Shown in pieces: positions 44,698 to 53,708 of a stretch of 64,000 nt of DNA. The notes below the pieces were generated by a model that was given only the letters and a program-made list of their open reading frames with translations, had not been told where the DNA came from and made no database searches. Origin of the DNA: Mycolicibacterium frederiksbergense (GTDB taxonomy: Bacteria > Actinomycetota > Actinomycetes > Mycobacteriales > Mycobacteriaceae); the NCBI RefSeq assembly GCF_012223425.1, contig NZ_CP038799.1:310001-374000 (forward strand). Reading direction: 5' to 3'. How positions within the stretch are numbered: the stretch's first letter is position 1; every line of letters starts with the position of its first letter. The translations under genes and the position numbers were made by a program.

Positions 44698-45930
44698 ATG
44701 ACCGAGCAGTTCCGGGACGCACCGATCTTCGATGCCGACCAGCACATGTACGAGACCGCCGATGCCCTGATCAAGTTCCTGCCGGAGAAGTACAGCCGGG
44801 CAGTGCAGTACGCGCAGTTCGGCAGGCAGACCAGGATCGTGATCAACAACCGGGTCACCGATTTCATCCCGAACCCGACGTTCGAGCGGGTGGCTGCCCC
44901 GGGCGCCCATGAGAAGTTCTTCGCCGGGGAGAACACCGAGGGCCTGACGCTGCGCGAGATGCAGGGCAAGGCCATCGAGGCACCCGAGGCCACCCGCACT
45001 CCGGAGGCGCGGGTCAAGGAACTGGACCGTCAGGGCGTCACCGAGGCACTGAACTACCCGACGCTGGGCAGCCTGGTCGAGCATTCCAGCGCCGACGACC
45101 CGGCGCTGACGCTGGCCATCGTGCACGCACTCAACGAGTGGATTCTCGAGCACTGGTCCTTCAACTATCAGAACCGGGTGTTCACCACCCCGATCATCAA
45201 CCTGTCCGAGGTCGAGGCCGCTCAGCGCGAGCTGGCCTGGCTGCTGGACAACGGCGCCACGGTCGCTCTGATCAAGCCCGGCCCGGTCAACGGCCTGCAC
45301 GGCTGGCGCTCCCCCGCATTACCGGAGTTCGACCCGTTCTGGCGCGATGTGGAGGCGGCCGGCCTGCCGATCGTGCTGCACGCCAGCTACCCGCCGCTGG
45401 ATGACTACGTCGGCAAGTGGGAACCGCCGTACACCCAGAACTTCATGACGCAGAGCGCCTTCCGCTGGATGGTGCTGGGGCACCGCGAGATCGCCGATAT
45501 GATCACCGCGCTGATCTGCCACGGCACCTTCACCCGGTTCCCGAAGCTGCGGGTCGCCAGCGTGGAGAACGGCAGCGGCTGGATCTACCCGCTGTTCCAC
45601 GATTTCGAGGACCTGCAGAAGAAGATGCCGCAGAACTTCCCCGAACATCCGCACGACGTGTTCCGCCGCAACATCTGGGTCAGCCCGTTCTGGGAGGGCT
45701 GCGTCTCCGATGTGGTCGACACCGTCGGCTGGGACAAGGTGCTGTTCGGCTCGGACTATCCGCACCCCGAGGGGCTCACCGAACCCAAGGGTTTCTGGCG
45801 CTACGCCGAGGGCATGGACGTCCGGCGCACCTACGATTTCATGGGTGACAACGCCCGCCGGTTCATGGGCCTGCCGATCGCCAACCCGGACCCCGAGGCC
45901 GTCAAACCACCGATGATGGCCCGCGCCTGA
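44698..45930 (+). CDS. Amidohydrolase-fold metal-dependent hydrolase (1 of 3)
   Basis: 410 residues, TIM-barrel amidohydrolase/decarboxylase family (ACMSD-like). Metal-site elements: FDADQHMYE at residues 10-18, IVLHASYPP near 226, and FGSDYPHPEG near 353 with the terminal Asp. ATG with AGGGAG upstream. Closely related in layout to the protein at 50691-51938 (VDNHYYE...FGSDWPHGEG). Relatives hydrolyse C-C or C-N bonds or decarboxylate ring-derived acids, so a ring-fission or hydration step is possible. Substrate unknown. Confidence 0.84.
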   Translation: MTEQFRDAPIFDADQHMYETADALIKFLPEKYSRAVQYAQFGRQTRIVINNRVTDFIPNPTFERVAAPGAHEKFFAGENTEGLTLREMQGKAIEAPEATRTPEARVKELDRQGVTEALNYPTLGSLVEHSSADDPALTLAIVHALNEWILEHWSFNYQNRVFTTPIINLSEVEAAQRELAWLLDNGATVALIKPGPVNGLHGWRSPALPEFDPFWRDVEAAGLPIVLHASYPPLDDYVGKWEPPYTQNFMTQSAFRWMVLGHREIADMITALICHGTFTRFPKLRVASVENGSGWIYPLFHDFEDLQKKMPQNFPEHPHDVFRRNIWVSPFWEGCVSDVVDTVGWDKVLFGSDYPHPEGLTEPKGFWRYAEGMDVRRTYDFMGDNARRFMGLPIANPDPEAVKPPMMARA

Positions 45931-45934
45931 CCTT

Positions 45935-45996
45935 CGCCGAAACGGCATTCCGGAAGGCTGCTCGGGCAGTTTCCCTTCCGGAACACCGTTTCGGCG
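45935..45996. terminator. Bidirectional hairpin between convergent genes
   Basis: Arms CCGAAACGGCATTCCGGAAGG and CCTTCCGGAACACCGTTTCGG pair over about 21 bases with two mismatches, around an ~18-base loop. It fills the gap between the convergent amidohydrolase and acyl-CoA dehydrogenase stops and should terminate both. Confidence 0.7.
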
Positions 45997-45999
45997 GCA

Positions 46000-47172
46000 C
46001 TATGCTCTGACCTTGGGTGCCGAGTAGTTGGGCTTACCCAGCCCGAGCACATGCTGGGCGATCATGTTGCGGAACACCTCGAGGGTGCCGCCGTAGATCC
46101 CCACCAGCGGTGCGAACCGGTACACGTACTCGCTGCGGTCATCGAAACCGCCCTCGGCGCCGATGGGCAGCGCGGCGACCGACCCGGCGACATCCATCAG
46201 ATCGGGCGCGACGTCACGCATGGTCTGCGCCAGCGCTACCCGGCCGAAGATGCTCGGCGCGGACAGCGAGGCCTCGATGCGGGCGATGCTGCGGCCCAGG
46301 CGGTATCCGACCGAGGCGTCCTCGATGGCGCCCGAGCGTTGCACCACGGCTGCGACGTTGTCGGCCGCCTCGACCATGAAACCGGCCTGATGCGCCATGA
46401 TCGCCACGTCGGCCAGCCCGTCGTCCGCGGCGGCGACCGCACCGTGCTCGGCATCCAACGGTTCACGCACCACGGTCCAACCGCCGTTGACGTCACCGAG
46501 TCGGTACTTGTCGTCGACCCGGACATCGGAGTAGTACACGATGTTCGTGCGGTCACCGTCGACGGTGCGGATGCCCTGGATCTCGACGCCGGGGAGATCC
46601 AGCGGCACCAGGAACATCGTGAGGCTCTTGTGCTTCGGGGCGTCCGGATCGGTGTTGGTGATCAGAAACGTGTACGAGCAGTTGTGCGCGCCGGTGGTGA
46701 ACATCTTGGAACCGTTGATGATCCACTGGTCACCGTCGCGCACGGCGCGGGTCTTGCAGGTGGCGACATCGGAGCCGCCCTCGGGCTCGGTGTAGCCCAG
46801 GCACAGTCGCACCGTGCCGTCGAAGACACCGGCCAGCACCTGATCGCGGATCTCGTCGGGGGCGAACTTGGCCACCGAGCGCGCCACCATCGACGTGGTA
46901 CCCCAGGTCACCCACGGCACCTCGGCGCGGCGCTTCTCCAGTTCCCAGATGCGCCGCCGCACCCGGCTGAACCCGCCGTCGGCCTCGGTCTTCCATTCCT
47001 TCTCCAGGTACCCGGCCGCCCCGAGCGCCAGATGCACGCCCTCGTCGAAGTTGTCGCCGGTCTCGCGGTCACGGTGGATGACGTCCTCGGTCACCACGCT
47101 CGCCAGGAACTCCCGGGCCTCGGTCTGAAAAGCCTTGTCCTCTGCGGACAGTTCGACTGCTGAGAAATCCAT
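46000..47172 (-). CDS. Acyl-CoA dehydrogenase, FAD-binding subunit type
   Basis: 390 residues. Contains LGYTEPEGGSDVATCKTRAVRDGDQWIINGSKMFTTGAHNCSY (FAD and substrate loop) and the C-terminal IYGGTLEVFRNMIAQHVLGL. It lies five bases after a second, shorter acyl-CoA dehydrogenase-like gene. Adjacent unequal pairs of this kind form alpha2-beta2 enzymes in mycobacterial steroid catabolism (ChsE1/ChsE2-type), so I infer a heteromer. Last gene of a six-gene operon. Confidence 0.87.
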   Translation of the reverse strand: MDFSAVELSAEDKAFQTEAREFLASVVTEDVIHRDRETGDNFDEGVHLALGAAGYLEKEWKTEADGGFSRVRRRIWELEKRRAEVPWVTWGTTSMVARSVAKFAPDEIRDQVLAGVFDGTVRLCLGYTEPEGGSDVATCKTRAVRDGDQWIINGSKMFTTGAHNCSYTFLITNTDPDAPKHKSLTMFLVPLDLPGVEIQGIRTVDGDRTNIVYYSDVRVDDKYRLGDVNGGWTVVREPLDAEHGAVAAADDGLADVAIMAHQAGFMVEAADNVAAVVQRSGAIEDASVGYRLGRSIARIEASLSAPSIFGRVALAQTMRDVAPDLMDVAGSVAALPIGAEGGFDDRSEYVYRFAPLVGIYGGTLEVFRNMIAQHVLGLGKPNYSAPKVRA

Positions 47173-47177
47173 GACTC

Positions 47178-48233
47178 CTACACCCCTGCCGTTTCACGCG
47201 CGGTGACGATCCGCGCGATGCGTACCGCGGTGGCGCCCGGGTCGCCGCAGGCGAGCGCCCAGCCGCGGGCCCGGACCAGGTACGCGGTGGCGGCGGCCTC
47301 CGCCGACACCCCGAGCCCGCCCTGTACGTGCACCGCCATGGTGGCGGCCCTGGCGGCTTCCTCGGCCATGAACACGAAGGCCGACGGCGCCAGTTCGGGC
47401 CGTTCCTCGGGTTCGTTGTCGAGGAACCAGGCCGCACGCCGGGCCAGTCCACGGCCGCTCTGCACGGTGATGGCGATATTGGCCAGCGGGTGTGAGATGC
47501 CCTGCAGGGTGCCGATCGGCACGCCGAGGGTGTAGCGGGACTTGGCGAATTCCGCCGCGATGGTCATGGTCTCCTCGACCAGGCCGACCAGCGCGGCCGC
47601 CGTCAGCAGCCGCCACTCATCCAGTGCCCGTTGATATTCGGCCAGGGCTCCGGGGTCACTGGCCAGCACCACGCGGTTGTCGGCCGCGGCCGGGTCCACC
47701 CAGGCCATCGGCAGCTTGCCGATATTGTCCACCTTGGCCGGCGGGCTGGAGTAGCCGAGCTGCACGACGTCGTCGCCGTCGCGGAGGACGATCTGCCCGG
47801 CGATCGCCCCGGCGGGAATCAGCCGCGGGCCACTGGACGCCACCTGCTGTGGATCCAGCGCGACCAACGTCGTGCCCGCCACGATGCCGTCGGCGTCATC
47901 GCCTGCCAGCGCGCTCAGGCGCGCCAGCAGCCGCGCGGCCACCACGTGGTCGATCCACGGGACCGGGGCCAGGTAGCGGCCGATCTCCTCGGCGACCAGT
48001 GTGAGGTCGACCAGCGTGGCCCCGTCACCGCCTACCGACTCGGGCAGGCCCATGGTCGTTGCGCCCATGCTGCACAACCGTTCCCACAGACTCTTGTCGA
48101 ATCCACCTGCCTCGGCGGCGCGCACGGTCTCGATATCGGAATGCGTCTTGAAGAACTGCCGGTACGCGGCCTGCAGGTCCTTGTGGTCCTCGGTCAGGCT
48201 GTAGTCCAGTCTGCGCAATTCGTAGCGGTCCAT
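47178..48233 (-). CDS. Acyl-CoA dehydrogenase-like subunit (short partner)
   Basis: 351 residues from the ATG at 48233, two bases after the amidohydrolase stop. N-terminal helices (SLTEDHKDLQAAYRQFFKTHSDIETVR), VGGDGATLVDLTLVAEEIGRYLAPVPW, and C-terminal HVQGGLGVSAEAAATAYLVRARGWALACGDPGATAVRIA. It lacks the strong FAD-loop signature of its neighbour, as expected for the second subunit of a heteromeric FadE pair. Confidence 0.84.
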   Translation of the reverse strand: MDRYELRRLDYSLTEDHKDLQAAYRQFFKTHSDIETVRAAEAGGFDKSLWERLCSMGATTMGLPESVGGDGATLVDLTLVAEEIGRYLAPVPWIDHVVAARLLARLSALAGDDADGIVAGTTLVALDPQQVASSGPRLIPAGAIAGQIVLRDGDDVVQLGYSSPPAKVDNIGKLPMAWVDPAAADNRVVLASDPGALAEYQRALDEWRLLTAAALVGLVEETMTIAAEFAKSRYTLGVPIGTLQGISHPLANIAITVQSGRGLARRAAWFLDNEPEERPELAPSAFVFMAEEAARAATMAVHVQGGLGVSAEAAATAYLVRARGWALACGDPGATAVRIARIVTARETAGV

Positions 48234-48235
48234 GC

Positions 48236-49078
48236 TCAGTTCTCCCGATTCCCGGTTTCGCCGAAGAAGAACTCGGCGGCGTTGTTGTAGAGGTAGTTGT
48301 CCAGCACCTCGGCCGGCAGATCCAGTGCCAGCGCCTCGGGCACCACGCGCTCCATCCGCAGCACCGGATAGTCCGAGGCGAAGATGATCTTGCTCGGGCC
48401 GCGCGTACGCATGTAATGCAACAGGCTGTCCGGCAGTCGTTTCGGTGACCACGCCGAGGTCATCAGCCGCAGGTTCTGGTACTTGAGCAGCATCCGGATC
48501 GCGATATCCCACCACGGGTCCGCCCCGTGGATCATGCACAGCTTCAGTTCGGGAAACCGCACGCACACCCGGTCCAGGTGGATCGGGTTCTGCACCTCAC
48601 CCGGGATCGGCGGGCCGGGCATGCCGGTGTTGACGCACAGCGGCAGCCCGAGTTCTGCGCATTTGGTGTAGAGCGGGTAGTAGACCGCGTCGCTGGGCGG
48701 ATATTGACCGTCGGCCCAGAAGCTGGGCCCGACAACGGTATAGGCGACCGGTAGGTCTTTGGTGATGGCGGCCAGTTCGCGCAGCGACGGGATGGGCCGC
48801 AGCAGGTTGACTCCGCCCATCGCCAGCGCGAACCGCTCCGGATGCGCCTCGACGAACGTGCGAGCCGTCACCGAGGGTTTGGCCAGCGAGTCCATCAGAA
48901 TCGCCTTGCGCACCCCGTGGGCGTCCATCTCGTCGAGCAGCGCCGCCAGGTCGATCGGGTCGTACATCGACGTCGGGCCCTTGAAATAGTCGTCACGCAC
49001 CTTCTTCATGAAGGTGGGCTGCTGCTCCGTCTCACCGAAGTGCACATTGGCCAGGCAGTCGATCACTCTGTGCGTCAC
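48236..49078 (-). CDS. Amidohydrolase-fold protein (2 of 3, short form)
   Basis: 280 residues from a GTG overlapping the FadD stop (GTGA) with GGAGAGG upstream. Amidohydrolase-2 type barrel: LDEMDAHGVRKAILMDS, LPLCVNTGMPGPP, LKLCMIHGADPWWD and IIFASDYPVLRMERV. The usual N-terminal DxHxH metal motif reads DCLANVHFG, so metal binding may differ from the other two family members here. It sits between the FadD and the FadE pair; the substrate is probably a CoA-linked or ring-opened intermediate, which is inference. Confidence 0.78.
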   Translation of the reverse strand: MTHRVIDCLANVHFGETEQQPTFMKKVRDDYFKGPTSMYDPIDLAALLDEMDAHGVRKAILMDSLAKPSVTARTFVEAHPERFALAMGGVNLLRPIPSLRELAAITKDLPVAYTVVGPSFWADGQYPPSDAVYYPLYTKCAELGLPLCVNTGMPGPPIPGEVQNPIHLDRVCVRFPELKLCMIHGADPWWDIAIRMLLKYQNLRLMTSAWSPKRLPDSLLHYMRTRGPSKIIFASDYPVLRMERVVPEALALDLPAEVLDNYLYNNAAEFFFGETGNREN

Positions 49079-50682
49079 ACTCGCACCTCTCCAGACGCCA
49101 CATTCTTGGCCCACCGGTAGTCGGCCTTGCCGTTGCCGAGCCTGCGGACCTGCTCGACGAACAACACATCCTTGGGTGCCTTGAAACGCGCCAGCACCGT
49201 GCAGCTGTGCTCGCGCAACAACTCCGCGGTCACCGTGGCGTCCGGGTGCAGCGCCACGATCGCGACGATCTCCTCGCCCCACCGGTCGCTGGGCCTACCG
49301 ACCACCAGGGCGTCGACCACGTCGGGGTGCGCGCGCAGGGCCGCCTCGACCTCCTCGACGAAGACCTTCTCCCCGCCGGTGTTCACCACCAGCGAGTCCC
49401 GTCCGTACAACCGCAGGCTGCCATCGGAGTCCAACGCCGCGCGGTCCCCGGAGACGACCACCCGCTGGCCGCCGACCACCGGGAACGTCTTCGCGGTGGC
49501 GTCGGCGTCGTCGAAGTACCCCAGCGGTATCCGTCCGTTGCGGGCCACCCAGCCCACCTCGTCCTCCCCTGGTTCCAGGAAGCGGGTGTAGTCCTCGGCC
49601 AGGACCAGACCACCGGGCCGCAGCTGGAAGGTGTCGGCGGTGTCGGTCTGGCGCTGGGTGTGCCCGAAGCCCATGTTGCCGGTTTCCGAGGAGCCGAAAC
49701 CGTTGATGATGGTGATCTGCGGGATGTGATCCAGCAGTGCCCGTTGATGTTTCGGGTTGGTCGCGGCGCCGCCGGTGCCGATGGCGAACATCGAGGACAG
49801 GTCGTAGGATCGCCTGCCGAGTTCGTCGACCAGCGGTGCGGCGTACGCGTCACCGACCATGGTCATCAGCCCGACCTTCTCGCGCTCCGCGGTTTCCAGC
49901 ACGGCACGCGGGTCGAACTTCGGCTTGGTGTCGTGCAGCACGACGGTCTGCCCGGACAGCAATCCGGAGAACGCCGTCCACAACCCGGCCGCGTGCATCA
50001 GCGGTGAGACGGCGAACCACGGCGGCCCGGCATGGGCGACCTTGTCGTGGATCTCGCCGACCTCGTCGTGGTCGGCCCCGTTCATCGAGGACACGTAGAT
50101 GTCGCCCTGGCGCCAGAGCACACCCTTGGGTCGGCCGGTGGTGCCGCCGGTACAGATCATCAGCACATCATCCGGCGACGGCACCGACGTACAGTTCGAA
50201 TCGCTCTGGGCCAGCGCATCATCGAGTCGCACCGCACCGGGAAATTCGTCCCCTTCGCCGTCGTCGACCGAGATCAGCAGATCGGCCTGCAGTACCGAAG
50301 CGAACGTGGCGCCCAGCGAGCGGTGATAGATGATCGCCCGCGGCCGCAGGTAGGCCAGCAGGTCGGCGACCTCACCCGGCGAGTAGTAGTAGTTGACGTT
50401 GACCGGCACCGTGCGGGCCTTCAGGCACCCGATCACCATCTCCGGATACAGATCGTTGTGCATGATCAGCGCGACGCGGTCCTGTCCGCACTCCCACCCG
50501 TTCAGATCATCGCGTTCGCGGTGTGCGCCGAGTCCGCGCCCGGCCAGGAAGTTGGCCAGCCGCCGGGTCCGGTCCGCGCCCTCGGCGAAGGTGGTGCGCC
50601 GCGTCCCGCACACCGTCATCTCCCGGTCCGGCACTGCCGCGGCGATGGCGTCGATGACGGCGCCGATGGTCCATTCGGTCAT
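49075..50682 (-). CDS. Acyl-CoA synthetase (FadD-type AMP ligase)
   Basis: 535 residues. P-loop ICTGGTTGRPKG near residue 180, NGFGSSETGNMG, IPLGYFDDADATAKTF, VNTGGEKVFVEEVEAAL, and the catalytic Lys region RLGNGKADYRWAK at the C-terminus. A paralogue of the ligase at 36210-37889, with the same distinctive insertion before the N-domain. Two related ligases in one locus suggest activation of two successive acids, or of two substrates, in the same pathway. Confidence 0.88.
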   Translation of the reverse strand: MTEWTIGAVIDAIAAAVPDREMTVCGTRRTTFAEGADRTRRLANFLAGRGLGAHRERDDLNGWECGQDRVALIMHNDLYPEMVIGCLKARTVPVNVNYYYSPGEVADLLAYLRPRAIIYHRSLGATFASVLQADLLISVDDGEGDEFPGAVRLDDALAQSDSNCTSVPSPDDVLMICTGGTTGRPKGVLWRQGDIYVSSMNGADHDEVGEIHDKVAHAGPPWFAVSPLMHAAGLWTAFSGLLSGQTVVLHDTKPKFDPRAVLETAEREKVGLMTMVGDAYAAPLVDELGRRSYDLSSMFAIGTGGAATNPKHQRALLDHIPQITIINGFGSSETGNMGFGHTQRQTDTADTFQLRPGGLVLAEDYTRFLEPGEDEVGWVARNGRIPLGYFDDADATAKTFPVVGGQRVVVSGDRAALDSDGSLRLYGRDSLVVNTGGEKVFVEEVEAALRAHPDVVDALVVGRPSDRWGEEIVAIVALHPDATVTAELLREHSCTVLARFKAPKDVLFVEQVRRLGNGKADYRWAKNVASGEVRV

Positions 50683-50690
50683 TGCGGTGG

Positions 50691-51938
50691 CTACGCCGAC
50701 ACCAGGTGCGAGACGCCGGGCGCAACCCGGGTGACGTCACCGAGCAGTTCGAGTGCGTTGTCACGCATCACCTTCCGGGTGTCCTCGAGGCTGAACTCGG
50801 GGAACTGCGGGATATCGGCGGTGAACGTGGTCGGGTCGGCCAGGCCCTCGCCGTGCGGCCAGTCCGAACCGAACAGGATCTTGTCCACCCCGATGGTGGC
50901 CGCGAGCAACTTCACATCGTCCTCGTAGTACGGCGCGATCCAGACGTTGTTGCGCAGCTGTTCCACCGGGTCTTCCTTGAAGTGGTGCGGCGCATTGTTG
51001 GCCGCCTTCTTGAGGCGCTTGATCAGCCGGTGGACGAAGTAGGAGCCGTTCTCGATGCTGGCGACCTTCAGCGTGGGGTGCCGGGTGAACACCTGGTGCA
51101 CGATCATCGAGGCCATGGTGTCGTGGATGGCGCGGTCGTCCATGATCACCATGTCCAGCGGGTCGCGTTTGCCGAATCCCTTGAACACCCCGCTCCCGCC
51201 CCACAACGCCGGGATCGCCATGTACCCGGAGTCGGACAGGTGGAAGACCACCGCGACGCCGGCCTCGGCCAGCCGCGCCCAGACCGGGTCGTGCGACGGG
51301 TCACCCAACGACCGCGGCCTCGCCACCCCGGGCACCGGCGCCGGGCGCACGCACACCAGTTTGGCACCGCGCCCGATGACGAATTCCGCCTCTTCGACCG
51401 CCTTTACGGGGTCGGCCAGCGAGATGATCGGTGCGGAGATGAAGCGTCCGTCGGGCCGCTCGAATCCCCAATCCTCGTCCAGCCACAGGTTGAAGGCGTG
51501 CACCGAGGCCATGGTGGCCTCGATATCGTGCTTGAGGCCTTCCTCCACACCGCAGGCGAACGTCGGCAGCATGAACACGGTTTCGAGGTGCTGGCGATCG
51601 AGCACCTGCAGTCGGGCGTCGCGGTTCTGGTATTCGGGATGCTCGGAGAGCCGGTCGACCTTCATCAACGACGCCGGATCGACGCCGTCGGGGATCTCGC
51701 CGCGGAACAGCAGGTCCAGGCAGCCCGGCTCGATGATCGGGTCGAAGGTGGGGTTGGGAATGAAGTGGTTGACCGTCCCGCCGAACACCGCCAGCGTGCG
51801 CTTGCCGTCCTGCACCATCTGCACACCGCGGCTCTTGAACTCCTTGGGCAGGTGCCGGGTGAAGGCGTCGATCGGCTCGTAGTAGTGATTATCGACGTCG
51901 ACGGCCAGGTACGGCAGACGCTCCGGTGTGTCAGACAT
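50691..51938 (-). CDS. Amidohydrolase-fold metal-dependent hydrolase (3 of 3)
   Basis: 415 residues from the ATG at 51938 with GAAAGG upstream; a TTG three codons earlier is less likely. VDVDNHYYEPIDAFTRHLP at the N-terminus gives the DxDxH metal motif, VVFHLSDSGY a central His, and LFGSDWPHGEGLADP the terminal Asp. Similar to the protein at 44698-45930 throughout. It lies eight bases before the FadD gene and 13 bases after the frameshifted crotonase gene. Confidence 0.84.
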   Translation of the reverse strand: MSDTPERLPYLAVDVDNHYYEPIDAFTRHLPKEFKSRGVQMVQDGKRTLAVFGGTVNHFIPNPTFDPIIEPGCLDLLFRGEIPDGVDPASLMKVDRLSEHPEYQNRDARLQVLDRQHLETVFMLPTFACGVEEGLKHDIEATMASVHAFNLWLDEDWGFERPDGRFISAPIISLADPVKAVEEAEFVIGRGAKLVCVRPAPVPGVARPRSLGDPSHDPVWARLAEAGVAVVFHLSDSGYMAIPALWGGSGVFKGFGKRDPLDMVIMDDRAIHDTMASMIVHQVFTRHPTLKVASIENGSYFVHRLIKRLKKAANNAPHHFKEDPVEQLRNNVWIAPYYEDDVKLLAATIGVDKILFGSDWPHGEGLADPTTFTADIPQFPEFSLEDTRKVMRDNALELLGDVTRVAPGVSHLVSA

Positions 51939-51951
51939 GTGGATCAACCTT

Positions 51952-52771
51952 TCAAAGCTGTTTCAGTGCAGGGAAGTTCGGCGGCCGTTTCTCGAAGAAC
52001 GCGGTGATGCCCTCGACCAGGTCGGGTCGCACCATGGACTCGTGCATGAGAGTCTCCGCGCGCGCACTCACGTCGGTGACCGCGTCGTTCGCATCGCCGT
52101 AGAGCTGGCGCTTGATGACCGCCATGGATGCCGGTGAGCAGTTCCGGGCCAGATCCTCGGCGTAGGCCAGGGCGGTGGGGAGCAGATCTTCGGGCGCCAC
52201 AACCTGTTTGACCAGGCCGAGCTGGGCGGCCTCGTCGGCGAGGAAGGTGCGACCGGACAGCAGCAGGTCCGCCGCCACGCCCCATCCGGCCAATCGGGGC
52301 AGGATCCAGGTGATGCCGTACTCGCCGATCAGTCCGCGCCGCGGGAAGGCGGTGGCGAACTTGGCGCCGGCCGCCGCGAACCGGACATCGCACATCAGCG
52401 CGTGTGTCAGGCCGATACCGACGCAGGCACCGTTGATGGCCGCGATCACCGGCTTGTGCAGGGCGGTCAGGAAGTGCGGGTGCCGTTCACCGACGATCTT
52501 GCTGACATCGGTGTCCCCACTGATCGACGCGCCGAGATCCTGCATGGCGCCCATGTAGGCGCCGGCGCAGAATCCGCGGCCGGTACCGGTCAGTACGATG
52601 GCCCGCACCGCATCGTCGGCCTCGGCGCGGTCGAAGGCCGCGTAGACCCCCGGGAGATATCGGTCCCCAGGAGTTCAGCCGATCCGGGCGATTGAGCGTG
52701 ATGACGGCGACGCCACCGGCGGTGACCTCGTAGAGCACAGCCTCTGTACCCACACTGTCGGCGACGGTCAC
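51952..52771 (-). pseudogene. Enoyl-CoA hydratase-family gene with two frameshifts
   Basis: The N-terminus (GTG at 52771) reads VAVITLNRPDRLNSWG, then the frame changes; TDISRG appears in a second frame and VYAAFDRAEADDAVRAIVLTGTGRGFCAGAY onward in a third. Restoring one base in the G-run near 52667 and one in the G-run near 52653 gives a complete crotonase of about 273 residues. The rest is intact (INGACVGIGLTHALMCDVRF, FPRRGLIGEYGITWILPRL). It is first in the operon, directly behind regulon site 5. Both indels lie in G-homopolymers, so sequencing error is a real alternative to inactivation. Confidence 0.78.
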
Positions 52772-52800
52772 CGGTCACCCACCTCCCGTTTAAGCATACT

Positions 52801-52819
52801 TACTGTATACCTATCGGTA
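52801..52819. promoter_or_regulatory. 19-bp operator, regulon site 5
   Basis: TACTGTATACCTATCGGTA matches the consensus at 12 of 16 fixed positions. It lies 30 bases before the start of the frameshifted crotonase gene that heads the amidohydrolase-FadD-FadE operon. Confidence 0.5.
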
Positions 52820-52871
52820 GTGCATTCCGCAATACCCCTGATGGGCTTCGACCAGCGAAAACTCGACGAAA

Positions 52872-53669
52872 TCAGATGAAGTCGCTACCGCCGTCGACAT
52901 TGATGTTGGCGCCCGTCATGTACGAGTTGCGCCTGGATGCCAAAAAGGCGGCGACGGGCCCGATCTCACTGGTCAGTCCGGCGCGCGGCAGGTGGGCGGG
53001 ATGACCGAAGTGCTCGTCGATGGCCGACATCAGCGCATACGGGTCGCCCCCGTCCACACCCACCGAATCGGCCCAGCCCAGCAGCGCCTCCGAGGAGATG
53101 CTGCCCGGGGACACCACGTTCACCATGATCTCGTCGGGCGCCAACTGCAGCGACAGGTTCTTCGAGACGCTGTTCACGGCCGCCTTGGCCGCGGTGTAGG
53201 CCGGCAGCCGGGTGCTCTGCCGCTGCGTCGAGTGTGCCGAGAAGTTCACGATGCGCGCCCACTCCGCCCTGCGCAGCAACGGAAGTGCGGCCCGCACGCA
53301 GCGCACCATGCCCATCAGACCCGCATCGAAGGCTTCCTGCCACTGCCGGTCGGTCAGCTCTTCGAAGTTGCCTGCCGCGCCGGGGCCGACGGTGTTGATG
53401 AGCGCGTTGAGCTCCCCGCCCCAGCGTTCACCCAGGTCGGCGAATACCCGCTGCACCGCGGCATCGTCACCGATATCGGCGACGATCGCCACGGCGTCCG
53501 GACTCCCCCGCAGGGCCAGATCCGCCGCGGCGGCGTCGAGCACGTCCGCCGAGCGTCCGACGATCGCCACCCGGGCCCCGTCGTCGGCCAGGCACTGCGC
53601 CGTCGCGAAGCCCATGCCACGGCCACCGCCCACGACGACGGTTGCCGCACCGGCGAATCCGAGATCCAT
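52872..53669 (-). CDS. SDR-family oxidoreductase
   Basis: 265 residues. Cofactor motif VGGGRGMGFATA, NTVG in place of NNAG, and catalytic NFSAHSTQRQSTRLPAYTAAKAAV (Ser, Tyr, Lys); the C-terminal NSYMTGANINVDGG is standard. A likely ribosome-binding site GGGGAG precedes the ATG. Without the insertions it would start 36 bases after the crotonase stop at 55794, so it was probably the second gene of that operon. The 2.1-kb insertion pair now separates them and may have reduced its expression. Confidence 0.82.
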   Translation of the reverse strand: MDLGFAGAATVVVGGGRGMGFATAQCLADDGARVAIVGRSADVLDAAAADLALRGSPDAVAIVADIGDDAAVQRVFADLGERWGGELNALINTVGPGAAGNFEELTDRQWQEAFDAGLMGMVRCVRAALPLLRRAEWARIVNFSAHSTQRQSTRLPAYTAAKAAVNSVSKNLSLQLAPDEIMVNVVSPGSISSEALLGWADSVGVDGGDPYALMSAIDEHFGHPAHLPRAGLTSEIGPVAAFLASRRNSYMTGANINVDGGSDFI

Positions 53670-53708
53670 CGAGCTACATCACTCCCCGAGGTCGCTCCGT
53701 TGCCGCTA

